DNA of 64,000 nt from Spirochaetales bacterium (GCA_015075425.1 JABTUL010000001.1:868001-932000); one strand, 5' to 3'; counted from the first letter of the stretch, positions 42,205 through 51,079 are shown. The notes: generated from the sequence alone by a model not told the origin. A program made the numbers and translations.

Positions 42205-43218
42205 ATGCAAGAGAAGCGTGAATTATCGTCCCTGATGGCTGCCCTGCGCCCCGCCGAACCGGCCTGGCCCGGGTTTTCAGAACTGGAGCGGCGCAAGCCA
42301 GCCACCGTCCTTTCCCGCGGGACCCTGCGCAGGCTTGTGGGACAGGCCTTCCCGCTGGCCCGGGTCGCTTCCCTTCTTGTGCTGCCCTTTCTGGGAATTG
42401 TGAGTTACCTGATCTATTCGAATTTGAACACGGGGCCGGCTCTTACGGAGGAGCCACCGGGAGCTGTCGTTCTGAAAACCCAGGGGGAGTCTTTCCTGCT
42501 GCGCGGTGAGGAGCGGGAGCGACTCTACGCGGGTGTCATGATTCGTTCTCTGGACCGGATAGAGACGGCAGCGGATTCCACAGTGGATGTTATGATGAAA
42601 GGCGGCCTGGCTCTGCGCATCAGGCCGGCAAGTCAGCTCACCTTTACTGGCATGCGTTTTCAGGACCGGACGGATTTACAGGTGGATTTGAATGGGGGGG
42701 CGGTCTTTTTGAGCGTGGAGCGCCTGCAAAAAAACGATCGAGTGGAAGTGCACACACCCACGGCCATTGCCGGTGTGCGGGGCACAGACTTTCTGGTGGA
42801 GTCCAGGCCCGGCAGCACCAGAGTGGCCCTTTTGTCCGGCCGCCTGGCCGTAAAGAGCAAATCCGGGGAAAGAACTCTGGAGCCTCTGCAAGAGGTCGAG
42901 GTCAAAGAGAGTCTGGAGGTGCGTCCCCTGAGCACGCAGGCAGATATGATGACGCAAAAGTCGGAGCTACAAAAATCGGGCAGTGGCTTTAGCCCGGAAC
43001 TTTTCCAGCAAGCGGCTGCGGTGAAATCGGTTCGCTCGGAGGCAGAACTGCGTAAGATCTACGGCCGGGAGCCGGATCTGATTGTTCTGGCCGACGGTCG
43101 GGAATTACGGGGAGTCGTAGCCGCCCAGCACGGAAATGAACTTATCATCCAGACCGTGTCCGATGGCACATTTGTTGTGTCCAGGGCAGAGGTGCTGGAA
43201 ATTCGGTTTACTCAGTAA
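42205..43218 (+). CDS. Membrane-anchored FecR-domain protein
   Basis: A 337-residue protein. A cytoplasmic N-terminal part (about 1-48) precedes one membrane span (SLLVLPFLGIVSYLIYSN). The periplasmic FecR domain follows (about 85-230), with VHTPTAIAGVRGTDFLV as its hallmark. The C-terminal 45 residues are a small beta module (LADGRELRGVVAAQHG ... LEIRF) shared with the next gene. This layout suggests an anti-sigma or signal-sensing protein for the ECF factor, although the N-terminus lacks a clear anti-sigma zinc motif. Confidence 0.85.
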   Translation: MQEKRELSSLMAALRPAEPAWPGFSELERRKPATVLSRGTLRRLVGQAFPLARVASLLVLPFLGIVSYLIYSNLNTGPALTEEPPGAVVLKTQGESFLLRGEERERLYAGVMIRSLDRIETAADSTVDVMMKGGLALRIRPASQLTFTGMRFQDRTDLQVDLNGGAVFLSVERLQKNDRVEVHTPTAIAGVRGTDFLVESRPGSTRVALLSGRLAVKSKSGERTLEPLQEVEVKESLEVRPLSTQADMMTQKSELQKSGSGFSPELFQQAAAVKSVRSEAELRKIYGREPDLIVLADGRELRGVVAAQHGNELIIQTVSDGTFVVSRAEVLEIRFTQ

Positions 43219-43288
43219 AAAAAGAGTTAAAAAAAAGAGAGGCGATGGTTTATAGTTTATGAGAGGAAAGATAGATAAGGAGAAAAAG

Positions 43289-44419
43289 ATGAGAAAGCAA
43301 GTAACACATGGGCTGGTAGCTCTGCTGGTGCTTCTGGGGCTGGCATTTTGCGGCAAGAAAGAAGTATCGCAAAAACCCACTTCGATGGTCATAGTATTTA
43401 CTTCAGGTGAAGCGACCGTCGTAAAAGGCGCAGAGAGAATCCCGGCCCGGGTAGGACTTCTGGTAGCCCAGAACGATGAGATTCAGACAACTAACGGAAG
43501 TGTGGATCTGCAGACTCGCGGCGGAAGCGCCATTCGAGTAAAAGAATTCACCACCATCAAAGTAGCAACGCTGCTGGGTGATGGGGATACTAAAATTTCC
43601 ATGAAGCACGGCGGACTTCTGGCCAATGTCAAGAAATCCAGCGCCAATGAGGATTTTTCTGTGGTTACACCGACAGCCATAGCGGGTGTGCGCGGAACTA
43701 CCTTCTCTGTGGAAATGGAAGACGAGCAATCAAGCCCTGTCGTCAAGGTGCTTGATGGCAAAGTAGCCATGTCTCCGCGGATTACAGCTCTGGAAAAAGC
43801 GGACAGCGCCACCATTCAAAAAGATGAGGCACTGAGTCGTCTGGCTGAAATCCAGCGCAAAAACGAGGTCATCGTTGAGCCGGCAACGTCTGCTACACTG
43901 GATCGTGCTGTTGAGAGCAAGATCATGGCACTCAATGCTGCCGTTGAGCAGGCTGAGCAGCAAAATCGGGCTATCGATGAAGTTGTAAAGGCTGACAATA
44001 TCAAGCAGATGTCTGTCGATCTGGCCGCTTCGGAAAAAGTTGTGATCAAGCAAGAATCGCCGGTTACAGCCGCAGAAAAAGCGGACAAAGCGACTCTGGT
44101 TGCTGTGGATCGTGATCTGGTTGAGAAGGTGATTGCCGGTGAAGGGCAGGCAACTGCTGTGGAAGCAGTGCGTGAGCAGCGCAAAGAGCGTGAAGAGGCT
44201 ATCGTTGCCGATATCCAGAAGGAAGCGGCTAAAACGGAACTCAAGTCTCAAGAAGCCATTCGTCAGCATTACAATAAACTGGAAACTGTGATCATGACCA
44301 ACGGAACCCAGCATCACGGTGCTGTCATTGCACAAACCGGTGGCGTTCTGGTTGTGCATACAGAACAGGGTGTGATTCGTCTGGATAAAGGGCAGGTTGC
44401 TGCCATAGAATTCCGCTAA
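43289..44419 (+). CDS. FecR-domain lipoprotein
   Basis: A 376-residue lipoprotein. The signal KQVTHGLVALLVLLGLAFC ends in a Cys with an LAFC lipobox. The FecR domain is at about 28-170 (VVTPTAIAGVRGTTFSV). A long Ala/Glu/Lys-rich predicted coiled coil follows at about 180-325 (RAVESKIMALNAAVEQAEQ), and the C-terminus is the same small module as in the first FecR protein (MTNGTQHHGAVIAQTG ... AAIEF). AAGGAG lies 6-11 bases before the ATG. It is followed by a strong terminator, so it ends the transcript. Confidence 0.88.
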   Translation: MRKQVTHGLVALLVLLGLAFCGKKEVSQKPTSMVIVFTSGEATVVKGAERIPARVGLLVAQNDEIQTTNGSVDLQTRGGSAIRVKEFTTIKVATLLGDGDTKISMKHGGLLANVKKSSANEDFSVVTPTAIAGVRGTTFSVEMEDEQSSPVVKVLDGKVAMSPRITALEKADSATIQKDEALSRLAEIQRKNEVIVEPATSATLDRAVESKIMALNAAVEQAEQQNRAIDEVVKADNIKQMSVDLAASEKVVIKQESPVTAAEKADKATLVAVDRDLVEKVIAGEGQATAVEAVREQRKEREEAIVADIQKEAAKTELKSQEAIRQHYNKLETVIMTNGTQHHGAVIAQTGGVLVVHTEQGVIRLDKGQVAAIEFR

Positions 44420-44442
44420 GTCCAACCAGGACGTAAACGGGG

Positions 44443-44474
44443 AAAAAGCGCCGTGTAAGCGGCGCTTTTTTTTT
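44443..44474 (+). terminator. Rho-independent terminator after the FecR lipoprotein gene
   Basis: A perfect 11-base stem (AAAAAGCGCCG / CGGCGCTTTTT) with a six-base loop TGTAAG is followed by more T residues, giving a run of nine T. It lies 24 bases after the FecR lipoprotein stop and ends the sigma-FecR-FecR operon. The A-rich upstream arm could let it act in the other direction too. Confidence 0.9.
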
Positions 44475-44511
44475 GATTGTCTCTTCATCCCGATTTTTCG
44501 TCAGTTATATC

Positions 44512-44736
44512 ATGGATCCGGCCGAGCTGTTTGCTCTCATGCGTCCCGAGCGCATCTGCATTTGCCGCGGTGTGAGCCGGCAGGATATCCGCCGTGCGGT
44601 GCAGGAAGGCATCACGGATTTTGACGCTCTGCAGGAGCGTACCGGTTGCAGTACCGGCTGCGGCACCTGCGAGAGTCGCTGTCGGGCCTGCCTGACCGCT
44701 CTTGTCCTCGAGGAGCAGGGAAAAGCTTGCCTTTGA
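44512..44736 (+). CDS. Bfd-like [2Fe-2S] protein
   Basis: A 74-residue BFD-like ferredoxin domain: Cys16 and Cys18 (ICICRGVS) and Cys50 and Cys53 (GCGTC), the ligands of one [2Fe-2S] cluster, plus three more cysteines (46, 57, 60). Bfd mobilises iron from bacterioferritin, and similar domains occur in nitrite reductase and glycerol dehydrogenase systems. ATG 44512 is chosen over the upstream frame because the domain starts there. It lies before exbB/exbD, which would fit an iron-uptake role, but no bacterioferritin is seen. Confidence 0.85.
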   Translation: MDPAELFALMRPERICICRGVSRQDIRRAVQEGITDFDALQERTGCSTGCGTCESRCRACLTALVLEEQGKACL

Positions 44737-44760
44737 GGTCCAAGAGAGAGCCCTGGATGC

Positions 44761-45351
44761 ATGAACGAGTATCTTGCCTGGGATAAGTTGATTGGAGCCG
44801 GAGGGCCCACTCTTCTGGTTCTTCTGGTCTGCTCCATCGTATCCTTTGTGGTGATGATTGAGCGCTGGATCTATTTTCGCTCTACACGCAAAGATGTGAC
44901 CGGTCTTGTTGCGGAAGCTTTGCGGCAGAGTAAAGCCGGTAAAGATCTTGCTGTCGATGGACCGCTCTCCTATGTATTGAATGAACTTCTTTCTGCTGAG
45001 GAGGCCGATTTTGAAGAAGTAAAGAGTCGGGCCATTGCCGAGAAGCTGCCGGAAATGGAGCGCTATTTGAACATAGAAGCAACGCTCGGTGCGGTCAGTC
45101 CCTTCATCGGCCTTCTGGGAACCGTTGTGGGGATCATTCGCGCTTTTCAATCTTTAGGTGAGGTTGCGGGCAGCAGTATGGCGGGGCTCAACCAGGGCAT
45201 AGCGGAAGCGCTGATTGCCACCGCTGGAGGACTTTTCGTGGCCATTCCAGCAACGATTGCTTACAATTACTTTCGCAAGCGGGTGGAGCATCTGGTTCTG
45301 GACATGGAAATTGCGGCCAGCCGCCTGAAAATCGGAATGCGGCGTGGTTGA
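44761..45351 (+). CDS. MotA/TolQ/ExbB proton channel protein
   Basis: A 196-residue membrane protein with a first span at residues 13-33 and a pair of later spans (GAVSPFIGLLGTVVGIIRAF and IAEALIATAGGLFVAIPATIAYNYF), the second of which holds conserved Thr/Gly. It would form a proton channel with the ExbD-like protein encoded next, energising TonB or Tol processes in the outer membrane. The exbD gene overlaps it by 8 bases. Confidence 0.9.
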   Translation: MNEYLAWDKLIGAGGPTLLVLLVCSIVSFVVMIERWIYFRSTRKDVTGLVAEALRQSKAGKDLAVDGPLSYVLNELLSAEEADFEEVKSRAIAEKLPEMERYLNIEATLGAVSPFIGLLGTVVGIIRAFQSLGEVAGSSMAGLNQGIAEALIATAGGLFVAIPATIAYNYFRKRVEHLVLDMEIAASRLKIGMRRG

Positions 45352-45766
45352 TATCAGGCGCTTCCTGGGCCGCCAGGCACCCTTCAGTGAGATCAACATC
45401 ACTCCCTTCACGGATATCGTTCTTGTTTTATTGATTATTTTTATGATTGCAGCTCCCGGTCTTATTCAATCCGGGCTGGATATTGATCTGCCGGGGGCTG
45501 CCTCGGGAAAGACGGGGCAGGCTGCAGAGCTGGTGCTTACCCTGGATCGTTCCGGTCAACTGGCCATGGACGGACAGAAAGTGGATCGCCGGGACCTCCT
45601 TTCCCGGCTGGAAAAAGAAGTGACCCGGTCCGGTGCGAATCTTTCTCTTGTGGTCAATGCGGACCGGGAAAGTTCCCATGGCCGGGTGATCGAAGTGCTG
45701 GACCTGGCGCGCCAGGCAGGTGTGAAAAAGATCTATGTCGGGGCGCGCAAGAGAGAAGGCCTCTGA
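45344..45766 (+). CDS. ExbD/TolR family protein
   Basis: A 140-residue protein with one N-terminal span (NITPFTDIVLVLLIIFMIAAP) containing the conserved Asp27 needed for proton translocation, and a periplasmic C-terminal domain (LVVNADRESSHGRVIEVLDLARQAGVKKIYVG). It works with the ExbB-like protein. No TonB gene is seen. The next gene may start in its stop codon. Confidence 0.9.
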   Translation: MVDIRRFLGRQAPFSEINITPFTDIVLVLLIIFMIAAPGLIQSGLDIDLPGAASGKTGQAAELVLTLDRSGQLAMDGQKVDRRDLLSRLEKEVTRSGANLSLVVNADRESSHGRVIEVLDLARQAGVKKIYVGARKREGL

Positions 45767-46962
45767 AATTCAGGCGGCTGGTTCGCTTTAACCTTCTCTT
45801 TGCTGCTGGCATCCCTCTTTACAGCCTGGTTGAACATCTGCTGGGTGCGCCCGCACCCGGTTACCTCTTTTTTGTGGTGGGTTTTTGCGAATCGGCTCTT
45901 TCTATCTGGAACGGAAAGAAGGCCAGTCCCGCTGCCATGGTGCGTCAGGAATACTGGATCCGTTTGATTGTTTCCCTGCCCATTTCCATTGCGGTTTTCA
46001 TTCTGGAGTCCGGTTTTGTTGGTTTTTTGCGGGCTTTTCTTGTGCTTTTATGGCTGGGGCATCTTTTTAGCTGGAAACGCCTGATCCTTTACGCTGCTTT
46101 TTTTCTGTGCGGCTCGATTTTCTTCAGTCTCCTGCTGAAAGTCCCTCCGGCACCACTGCAGTTGCGCTGGATCCTTTTCGCGACACTCGCCATACTGCTG
46201 GTCATCTTTGTGCTGCTCCAGGGGCGCTCCCTCCTGTACCGCAAGCAACTGCGAATTCTGGCCCATCGGCGGCGTCTGCGGGAACTTGAAAGAGTGGAAA
46301 GGGCCCATGAGGAGCTCATGCAGGTCGGTCTTGCGGATGCTCTGGACCGGGCCGCCTTCCAGCGCGGGGAATGGGCAAGGGAAACGGGTCTTCTGGTTGT
46401 CCTGAAAATCAATGGTCTGGCCCCGCAAGCTGGCCGATCCAGAGAAGAGGACTTCTCACAGCGAGAATGGGATCAACTGCAAATGGCTATACGCACCATG
46501 CTAAAGGACCGGCATCTTAAGGTCAGTGTCCCTGGAAATCCCGTCGTCGCATTTATGCCAGAGCAGGGTTCTCTCAAAGTGCAGTTCTTTCAGGTATTTT
46601 TTGCTGTCCTTGGACTCCTGCACCGGATGGAGGCGAAGGCGCGTAAGGAGATGCGGCAACGCATCGAGCTGGAAGCCTATCTTTTATCCGCGACCGTGCA
46701 ACCGTATTTTTTGCTGACCGGCTGGCCAGCCTTTACCATTCCGTCCGTACTGGAGATGGTCCCATCGTCGAGTCTATCTCCTTACCGCCTGTGGATCCAA
46801 ACTGACCTTTTTGCCTCTGTCGCGAATTTTTTCAGCACAACAGATCAATTGATTCGACCGGACTGGATTGCTCCGCGCTATTTACGATCGGATCTATCCC
46901 GGGATGGGGCAGGCCAGGAGCCGGTCAGCGATTTCTACCAGAGGATCCTCTATGGCAATTAA
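45763..46962 (+). CDS. Membrane protein of unknown function, possible CTG start
   Basis: The frame is open upstream of GTG 45874, and the added part (KFRRLVRFNLLFAAGIPLYSL, then GAPAPGYLFF) reads like a normal N-terminus with a membrane span. I therefore propose a start at CTG 45763, which overlaps the exbD stop (CTGA), giving about 399 residues. Four or five spans lie before residue 150, then a charged helical linker and a soluble domain (about 165-380) with no recognised family. It precedes metX, whose start overlaps it by 11 bases. Confidence 0.55.
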   Translation: MKFRRLVRFNLLFAAGIPLYSLVEHLLGAPAPGYLFFVVGFCESALSIWNGKKASPAAMVRQEYWIRLIVSLPISIAVFILESGFVGFLRAFLVLLWLGHLFSWKRLILYAAFFLCGSIFFSLLLKVPPAPLQLRWILFATLAILLVIFVLLQGRSLLYRKQLRILAHRRRLRELERVERAHEELMQVGLADALDRAAFQRGEWARETGLLVVLKINGLAPQAGRSREEDFSQREWDQLQMAIRTMLKDRHLKVSVPGNPVVAFMPEQGSLKVQFFQVFFAVLGLLHRMEAKARKEMRQRIELEAYLLSATVQPYFLLTGWPAFTIPSVLEMVPSSSLSPYRLWIQTDLFASVANFFSTTDQLIRPDWIAPRYLRSDLSRDGAGQEPVSDFYQRILYGN

Positions 46963-48178
46963 CATTGACGAAAAGGCAAGCAGACAAGAATTGTCAGGGA
47001 CCATGACCCGCGAGGAGGACTTCCGCGATCTGCAGGATCAGGCAGGCGAAGCCTACACATCAGAACTGGGCGTCCAGGCACCGGGTCTCCACCGCATTGA
47101 AAATCTGACCCTCGGCAACGGTTACCACTTTCCGTTTGTGGATGTCAGCTACCTTACTCTGGGAAAATTGTCCGCTGACCGGGACAATGCCATTCTGATC
47201 TGCCACGCTCTTTCCGGCAATGCTCAGGTGGCAGGACTCGATCCCCTGACCGGTCGTCCTGGCTGGTGGGACTACCATGTGGGCCCCGGTAAAACAATCG
47301 ATACCAATCGTTTCTTTGTGATTGCCACCAACGTTCTGGGAGGATGCAATGGCAGTACCGGCCCGGCATCCCTGAATCCTCTAACCAATGAACGTTATGC
47401 GATGGCTTTCCCCACCGTGACCATCGAAGATATGGTACGGGCTCAGGTGGCCCTGATTGATGCACTGGGTATTGATCGTCTCTTTGCTGTCATCGGCGGG
47501 TCGATGGGTGGAATGCAGGCTCTGAGCTGGGCTCTCTACTACCCGGAGCGCGTGCGCACCTGCATTCCTCTGGCCACCTGCATCGCTCACTCAGCCATGC
47601 AGATCGCTTTTAATGAAATAGGCCGGCGGGCGATTACTTCCGATCCCAACTGGCAGCAGGGCAATTACTACGGTTCGCAGCGTCCGGAGCATGGCCTGGC
47701 TGTGGCGCGGATGGTGGGTCATGTCACTTACCTGTCGGAATTTGCCATGAAGACCAAGTTTGGCCGCAACCTGCAGCGTGAGGCGCAGGCTGATGATATG
47801 TTTCCCATGTTTTTTTCTGTGGAGAGTTATTTACAGCATCAGGGCGAAAGCTTTGTACGGCGTTTTGATCCTAACTCTTACCTGTATATTACCAAAGCCC
47901 TGGATATGTTCGATTTTTTAAACGGGCGGGATGCTCTTGAGTCCATCCGCGCTCGTTTTCTGGTGGTTTCTTTTGCTTCCGATTGGCTGTATCCGCCGGA
48001 TCAATCGCGGGATCTGGTTCGCGTCCTCAAAAGACAGAATGTGGCGGTCACCTACTGCAACCTGGATACTCCCTACGGACATGATTCCTTTTTGATTCGC
48101 AATCCCGAATTCAGTCGAATTGTAAGTAACTTTCTGCTCAATGAATACGAAAACCAGAAGCTCAAGGCCGTAAATTAA
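46952..48178 (+). CDS. metX: Homoserine O-acetyltransferase
   Basis: A 408-residue alpha/beta hydrolase. The nucleophile is Ser184 in GGSMGGMQALSW, the acid Asp in SDWLYPPDQSR, and His in YGHDSFL; NVLGGCNGSTGPAS is a MetX hallmark. It transfers acetyl (or in some members succinyl) to homoserine for methionine synthesis. ATG 46952 is chosen; a further upstream start in the preceding gene is not needed. metW follows directly, the usual pair. Confidence 0.94.
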   Translation: MAINIDEKASRQELSGTMTREEDFRDLQDQAGEAYTSELGVQAPGLHRIENLTLGNGYHFPFVDVSYLTLGKLSADRDNAILICHALSGNAQVAGLDPLTGRPGWWDYHVGPGKTIDTNRFFVIATNVLGGCNGSTGPASLNPLTNERYAMAFPTVTIEDMVRAQVALIDALGIDRLFAVIGGSMGGMQALSWALYYPERVRTCIPLATCIAHSAMQIAFNEIGRRAITSDPNWQQGNYYGSQRPEHGLAVARMVGHVTYLSEFAMKTKFGRNLQREAQADDMFPMFFSVESYLQHQGESFVRRFDPNSYLYITKALDMFDFLNGRDALESIRARFLVVSFASDWLYPPDQSRDLVRVLKRQNVAVTYCNLDTPYGHDSFLIRNPEFSRIVSNFLLNEYENQKLKAVN

Positions 48179-48179
48179 C

Positions 48180-48764
48180 TTGTATCCTGCGCTTTACAGC
48201 GTGGCAGCCAGCTGGATTGGTGAGCGTTCCCGCGTTCTGGATCTGGGCACCGGTGAGGGGCGTTTTTTGTCCAGCCTCATCAAAGAAAAGGCCGTACACG
48301 GAGAGGGCGTTGAAAAAGATCCCGAGCTTGTGGCGCAGTGCATTGAGCGGGGGCTTGTGGTCCACCAGGGAGATATCATGGATGGCCTGGATCAATACGC
48401 CACGTCGTCCTTTGATTTTGTCCTCCTCTTGGGTACTTTTCAGGAGCTGGTGGACCTGGAGGATACTCTGGAAGAAGCCTTTCGCGTGGGCAGGCGCTTG
48501 ATCATCGCCTATCATAACTTTTCCTACTGGCGGCTGCGTTTTGAATTCATGCTCAAGGGCAAGACTCCTGTTGCAGCCTTCAGCAAAGGAAGCTGGTACA
48601 GCAGTCCCAATCGCCATATATTTTCCATAGATGATTTTGAAGAATTTCTGGCCGCCAAGAACATCCGTGAGTTGCGCAGTGCCTATTTCAATGCCCGGGG
48701 CAGGGTGCGATTTTTTCGCAATCTCCTTGCAGATCAGGTGCTCGCAGAGCTCGTTTTGTCCTGA
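48180..48764 (+). CDS. metW: MetW methyltransferase-like protein
   Basis: A 194-residue SAM-binding protein. VLDLGTGEGRFLSSL is motif I, GVEKDPELVAQC motif II, and LLLGTFQELVDLEDTLEEAFRVGRRLIIAYHNFSYWRLRF matches MetW. It is paired with MetX in many bacteria, and is thought to activate the acetyltransferase. The start is TTG at 48180, one base after metX. Confidence 0.92.
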   Translation: MYPALYSVAASWIGERSRVLDLGTGEGRFLSSLIKEKAVHGEGVEKDPELVAQCIERGLVVHQGDIMDGLDQYATSSFDFVLLLGTFQELVDLEDTLEEAFRVGRRLIIAYHNFSYWRLRFEFMLKGKTPVAAFSKGSWYSSPNRHIFSIDDFEEFLAAKNIRELRSAYFNARGRVRFFRNLLADQVLAELVLS

Positions 48765-48848
48765 CCTGGAAAAATGGGAAATGGTTCGTCTTACGGTTTC
48801 GCTGTGTATTCAGGAACCACTATGGATTGGCTCAGGAAGGATTTAGTT

Positions 48849-49268
48849 CTATTTTAATTTCTTTTTTGCAATATAGGGACTTTCTGGATTTACTTCGATA
48901 GTCTGTCTTTTCGGGTCGAGCACTACGTCCAGATCCTCCATGGGAATCGCTCCCAGCAGAACCTCTGATTCACCGGGCAGGACGGCAGCCCGGCAGCTCG
49001 TGCTCCGGTTCTGGAAAATCACCTCAACCGGTCCGACCACATCCAGAGTTTCAATGGTCCCGTTTGCCAGCTCGAATCCGGCTTCTGCAACTTTTCTGAG
49101 TCCGAGGTTGTGGCGGATGAGTTCATTGATACAGAGCATGTAGGCACCCGAATCAACCAGGGCCCTGCAATCCATCTTGCGAATGTCTTGCGATGGAATT
49201 ATACCCCGATCCGCCAGCGCGATATCGCCGGAATTGATCAGTTCTATGTCTGCATAGATGAGTCCCAC
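48849..49268 (-). CDS. Clan AA aspartic protease-like protein
   Basis: A protein of about 139 residues with the retropepsin-like motif LVDSGAYML and the second hydrophobic-hydrophobic-Gly motif VLLGAIPMEDLDVVLD. GLIYADIELINSGDIALADRG at the N-terminus resembles the AF_0612 family of small clan AA proteases. GTG 49268 is preferred to a start at 49346 because the family begins here. Ser replaces Thr in the DTG motif, as in many bacterial members. It should be active as a dimer. Its target is unknown. Confidence 0.8.
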   Translation of the reverse strand: MGLIYADIELINSGDIALADRGIIPSQDIRKMDCRALVDSGAYMLCINELIRHNLGLRKVAEAGFELANGTIETLDVVGPVEVIFQNRSTSCRAAVLPGESEVLLGAIPMEDLDVVLDPKRQTIEVNPESPYIAKKKLK

Positions 49269-49370
49269 GGATTCAAGGTGGCTATGATCCGGGAGAACGT
49301 CAACCGATAAGTGGCAGATGATCGAAACATTGCCCGGAACAGGCACAATCAGGATGCTTGGCCGGCAAGG

Positions 49371-50558
49371 CTATCGCGTCATAATCAAGATTTCAACCCG
49401 ACGATTGCGCGCCCTACCTTCTGCTGTTGTATTGGGGGCGACGGGAGTTCGCGCACCAAAGCCGCGGTAGGAAAAGCGACGCGGATCATGCTTGTGTTTT
49501 TCTACCAGCTCTGTGAGAACAGAGAGAGCCCGCTTTTCAGACAATGTCTGGTTGTAACTTTCGAGCCCGGTGCTATCCGTATGACCGGAAATACGAATTT
49601 CGTGGCTCGGATAACGCTCAAGGACCCGCGCTATTTGCTCAATTTCGCGTAAAGCGCGCGGACTCAGTTGTGCAGAATCATGGTCAAAGAGTATCGCATC
49701 CAGATCCAGAACGATTCCCTGTTCGTTTTCGCGAACGCGTACGGAGGGAAGATTCTTTAGTTCCTGAGTGATGGATTTGCGCATAGCCTCTTTTTCTGTG
49801 GCGGCAACGGTTTTGAATTTTTGCCACCAGGAATCGATGAGAAATCTGTACTCTGTCAGCCGACCATCCTGGTAAACGAAACTGTACTGCAGGCGATTGC
49901 TGTCAAAAACCGGAATACCCGCCTCGCGATCAAAGTATAGCCGATCTGCGGAAAATCCGGTGATGTGCCGCAGGCCATCCACCCCCACGGGCAAAAGGAA
50001 AGTATAATGGTAACTGATACGGTCGAGCAACCGCTTCTTACCATCATGGTCCTCAAAGGATTCCTGTCCATGATAAAGATAATTTACCGTCAGGGGAACT
50101 TTCAGCCGACGGTTCCCGATTTCAATGATTTCCGTGGCCGCTGCCTGCCAGCGATCACCTTCTTTGAGTGGATGGTCAGGGAAGGTGGGCAGGCTCTGCA
50201 AATTGGGCATGAGAACCTTTTCGGGCACAAGATACGTCCCGTCCGGCTGGATGGCAAATTCCGAGGGAAAATCCTGGATGTGGTGGAATTGGCCGGTTTG
50301 CCGGGGACTGCGCGCATAGCGGGCAAAGAGACCCGTCATGACAGCAGCATTACTTTTTTGTCCGCTGACTTTTAAAACGATGCGATTTTTTTCTTCGCGG
50401 GTCGATCGTCTGGCACCCTCCATCACCACAATATCCTGGTATTTATCTACCGTCAGAACATCATCCGGTTCGAGCTTGAAGCGTAGCTTAACCTCGGCTC
50501 CAGACAGAGCGGGCCACAGGAGCAGAGGCCAGAGGAGTGAATGAAGGATCGGGCGCAT
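49371..50558 (-). CDS. OmpA-family protein with N-terminal beta domain
   Basis: A 395-residue exported protein. Signal MRPILHSLLWPLLLWPALSG, a long beta-rich region (about 25-280) of unknown type, then a C-terminal OmpA domain (about 285-395): ILFDHDSAQLSPRAL, ISGHTDSTGLESYN and GRARNRRVEI. It would bind peptidoglycan and link it to the outer membrane. The start at ATG 50558 is chosen for the signal peptide. Confidence 0.88.
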   Translation of the reverse strand: MRPILHSLLWPLLLWPALSGAEVKLRFKLEPDDVLTVDKYQDIVVMEGARRSTREEKNRIVLKVSGQKSNAAVMTGLFARYARSPRQTGQFHHIQDFPSEFAIQPDGTYLVPEKVLMPNLQSLPTFPDHPLKEGDRWQAAATEIIEIGNRRLKVPLTVNYLYHGQESFEDHDGKKRLLDRISYHYTFLLPVGVDGLRHITGFSADRLYFDREAGIPVFDSNRLQYSFVYQDGRLTEYRFLIDSWWQKFKTVAATEKEAMRKSITQELKNLPSVRVRENEQGIVLDLDAILFDHDSAQLSPRALREIEQIARVLERYPSHEIRISGHTDSTGLESYNQTLSEKRALSVLTELVEKHKHDPRRFSYRGFGARTPVAPNTTAEGRARNRRVEILIMTR

Positions 50559-50590
50559 CTTTCTTGAACTTCGACCAAATTGGGAGCTGC

Positions 50591-50619
50591 TTGACACCCC
50601 GCCCGGGCGAGTTTATTCC
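50591..50619 (+). promoter_or_regulatory. Candidate promoter with a palindrome in the spacer
   Basis: TTGACA (50591-50596), 17 bases, TATTCC (50614-50619). The spacer holds a perfect 10-base palindrome CGCCCGGGCG (50600-50609), which may be a regulator site. It would drive the VOC gene at 50709. Confidence 0.35.
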
Positions 50620-50708
50620 TTCCTTCAGCTAATTTCCTGGCCCGCCGCGCCCTCAAGCTAAAAATCGTTTTACCGCCTGCGGGCTATCTGGACTCTGGTT
50701 CCGAGCTT

Positions 50709-51077
50709 ATGATACTTCTTGAAGGCCTGCACCATATATCCCTGGGATCGGCGGATTTATCCCGTTCCATTGCTTTCTACCGGGATATCCTCGATTTTGA
50801 ACTGGTGGAAGAGGCTGAGTCTCATGCACTGCTGCGGCTCGATCCGGTCAGCATCCGCCTGAATAAGATCTCCGGTTACAAGGCTCGGTCTAAAAACCCG
50901 GCGGAGTTCTCATTGTCTTTCATTCTGGATGTGGACGATTTCACAGATGCCATCAATGAGCTGGAAGCCGCAAGCATCACGATCCTTGACGGACCGCTGC
51001 CCATCACGGATGGCGAGTCGATCCTTGTTGCGGATCCGGACGGCAATCTAATCGAACTATTCTACCGTGAAAGCTGA
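50709..51077 (+). CDS. VOC (glyoxalase/dioxygenase) family protein
   Basis: A 122-residue single-chain VOC protein with two beta-alpha-beta-beta-beta modules: LHHISLGSADLSRSIAFYRDILDF and a C-terminal ILVADPDGNLIELFYRES. The metal ligands would be His9 and Glu118. Members are glyoxalases, dioxygenases or resistance proteins; which one cannot be told. Confidence 0.85.
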   Translation: MILLEGLHHISLGSADLSRSIAFYRDILDFELVEEAESHALLRLDPVSIRLNKISGYKARSKNPAEFSLSFILDVDDFTDAINELEAASITILDGPLPITDGESILVADPDGNLIELFYRES

Positions 51078-51079
51078 GC

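Noticed and set aside
43730-44488. Minus-strand frame of 252 codons opposite the FecR lipoprotein gene
   Set aside because: It runs through the terminator hairpin and is Ser/Leu-rich as expected of the antisense of an Ala/Glu-rich coiled coil.
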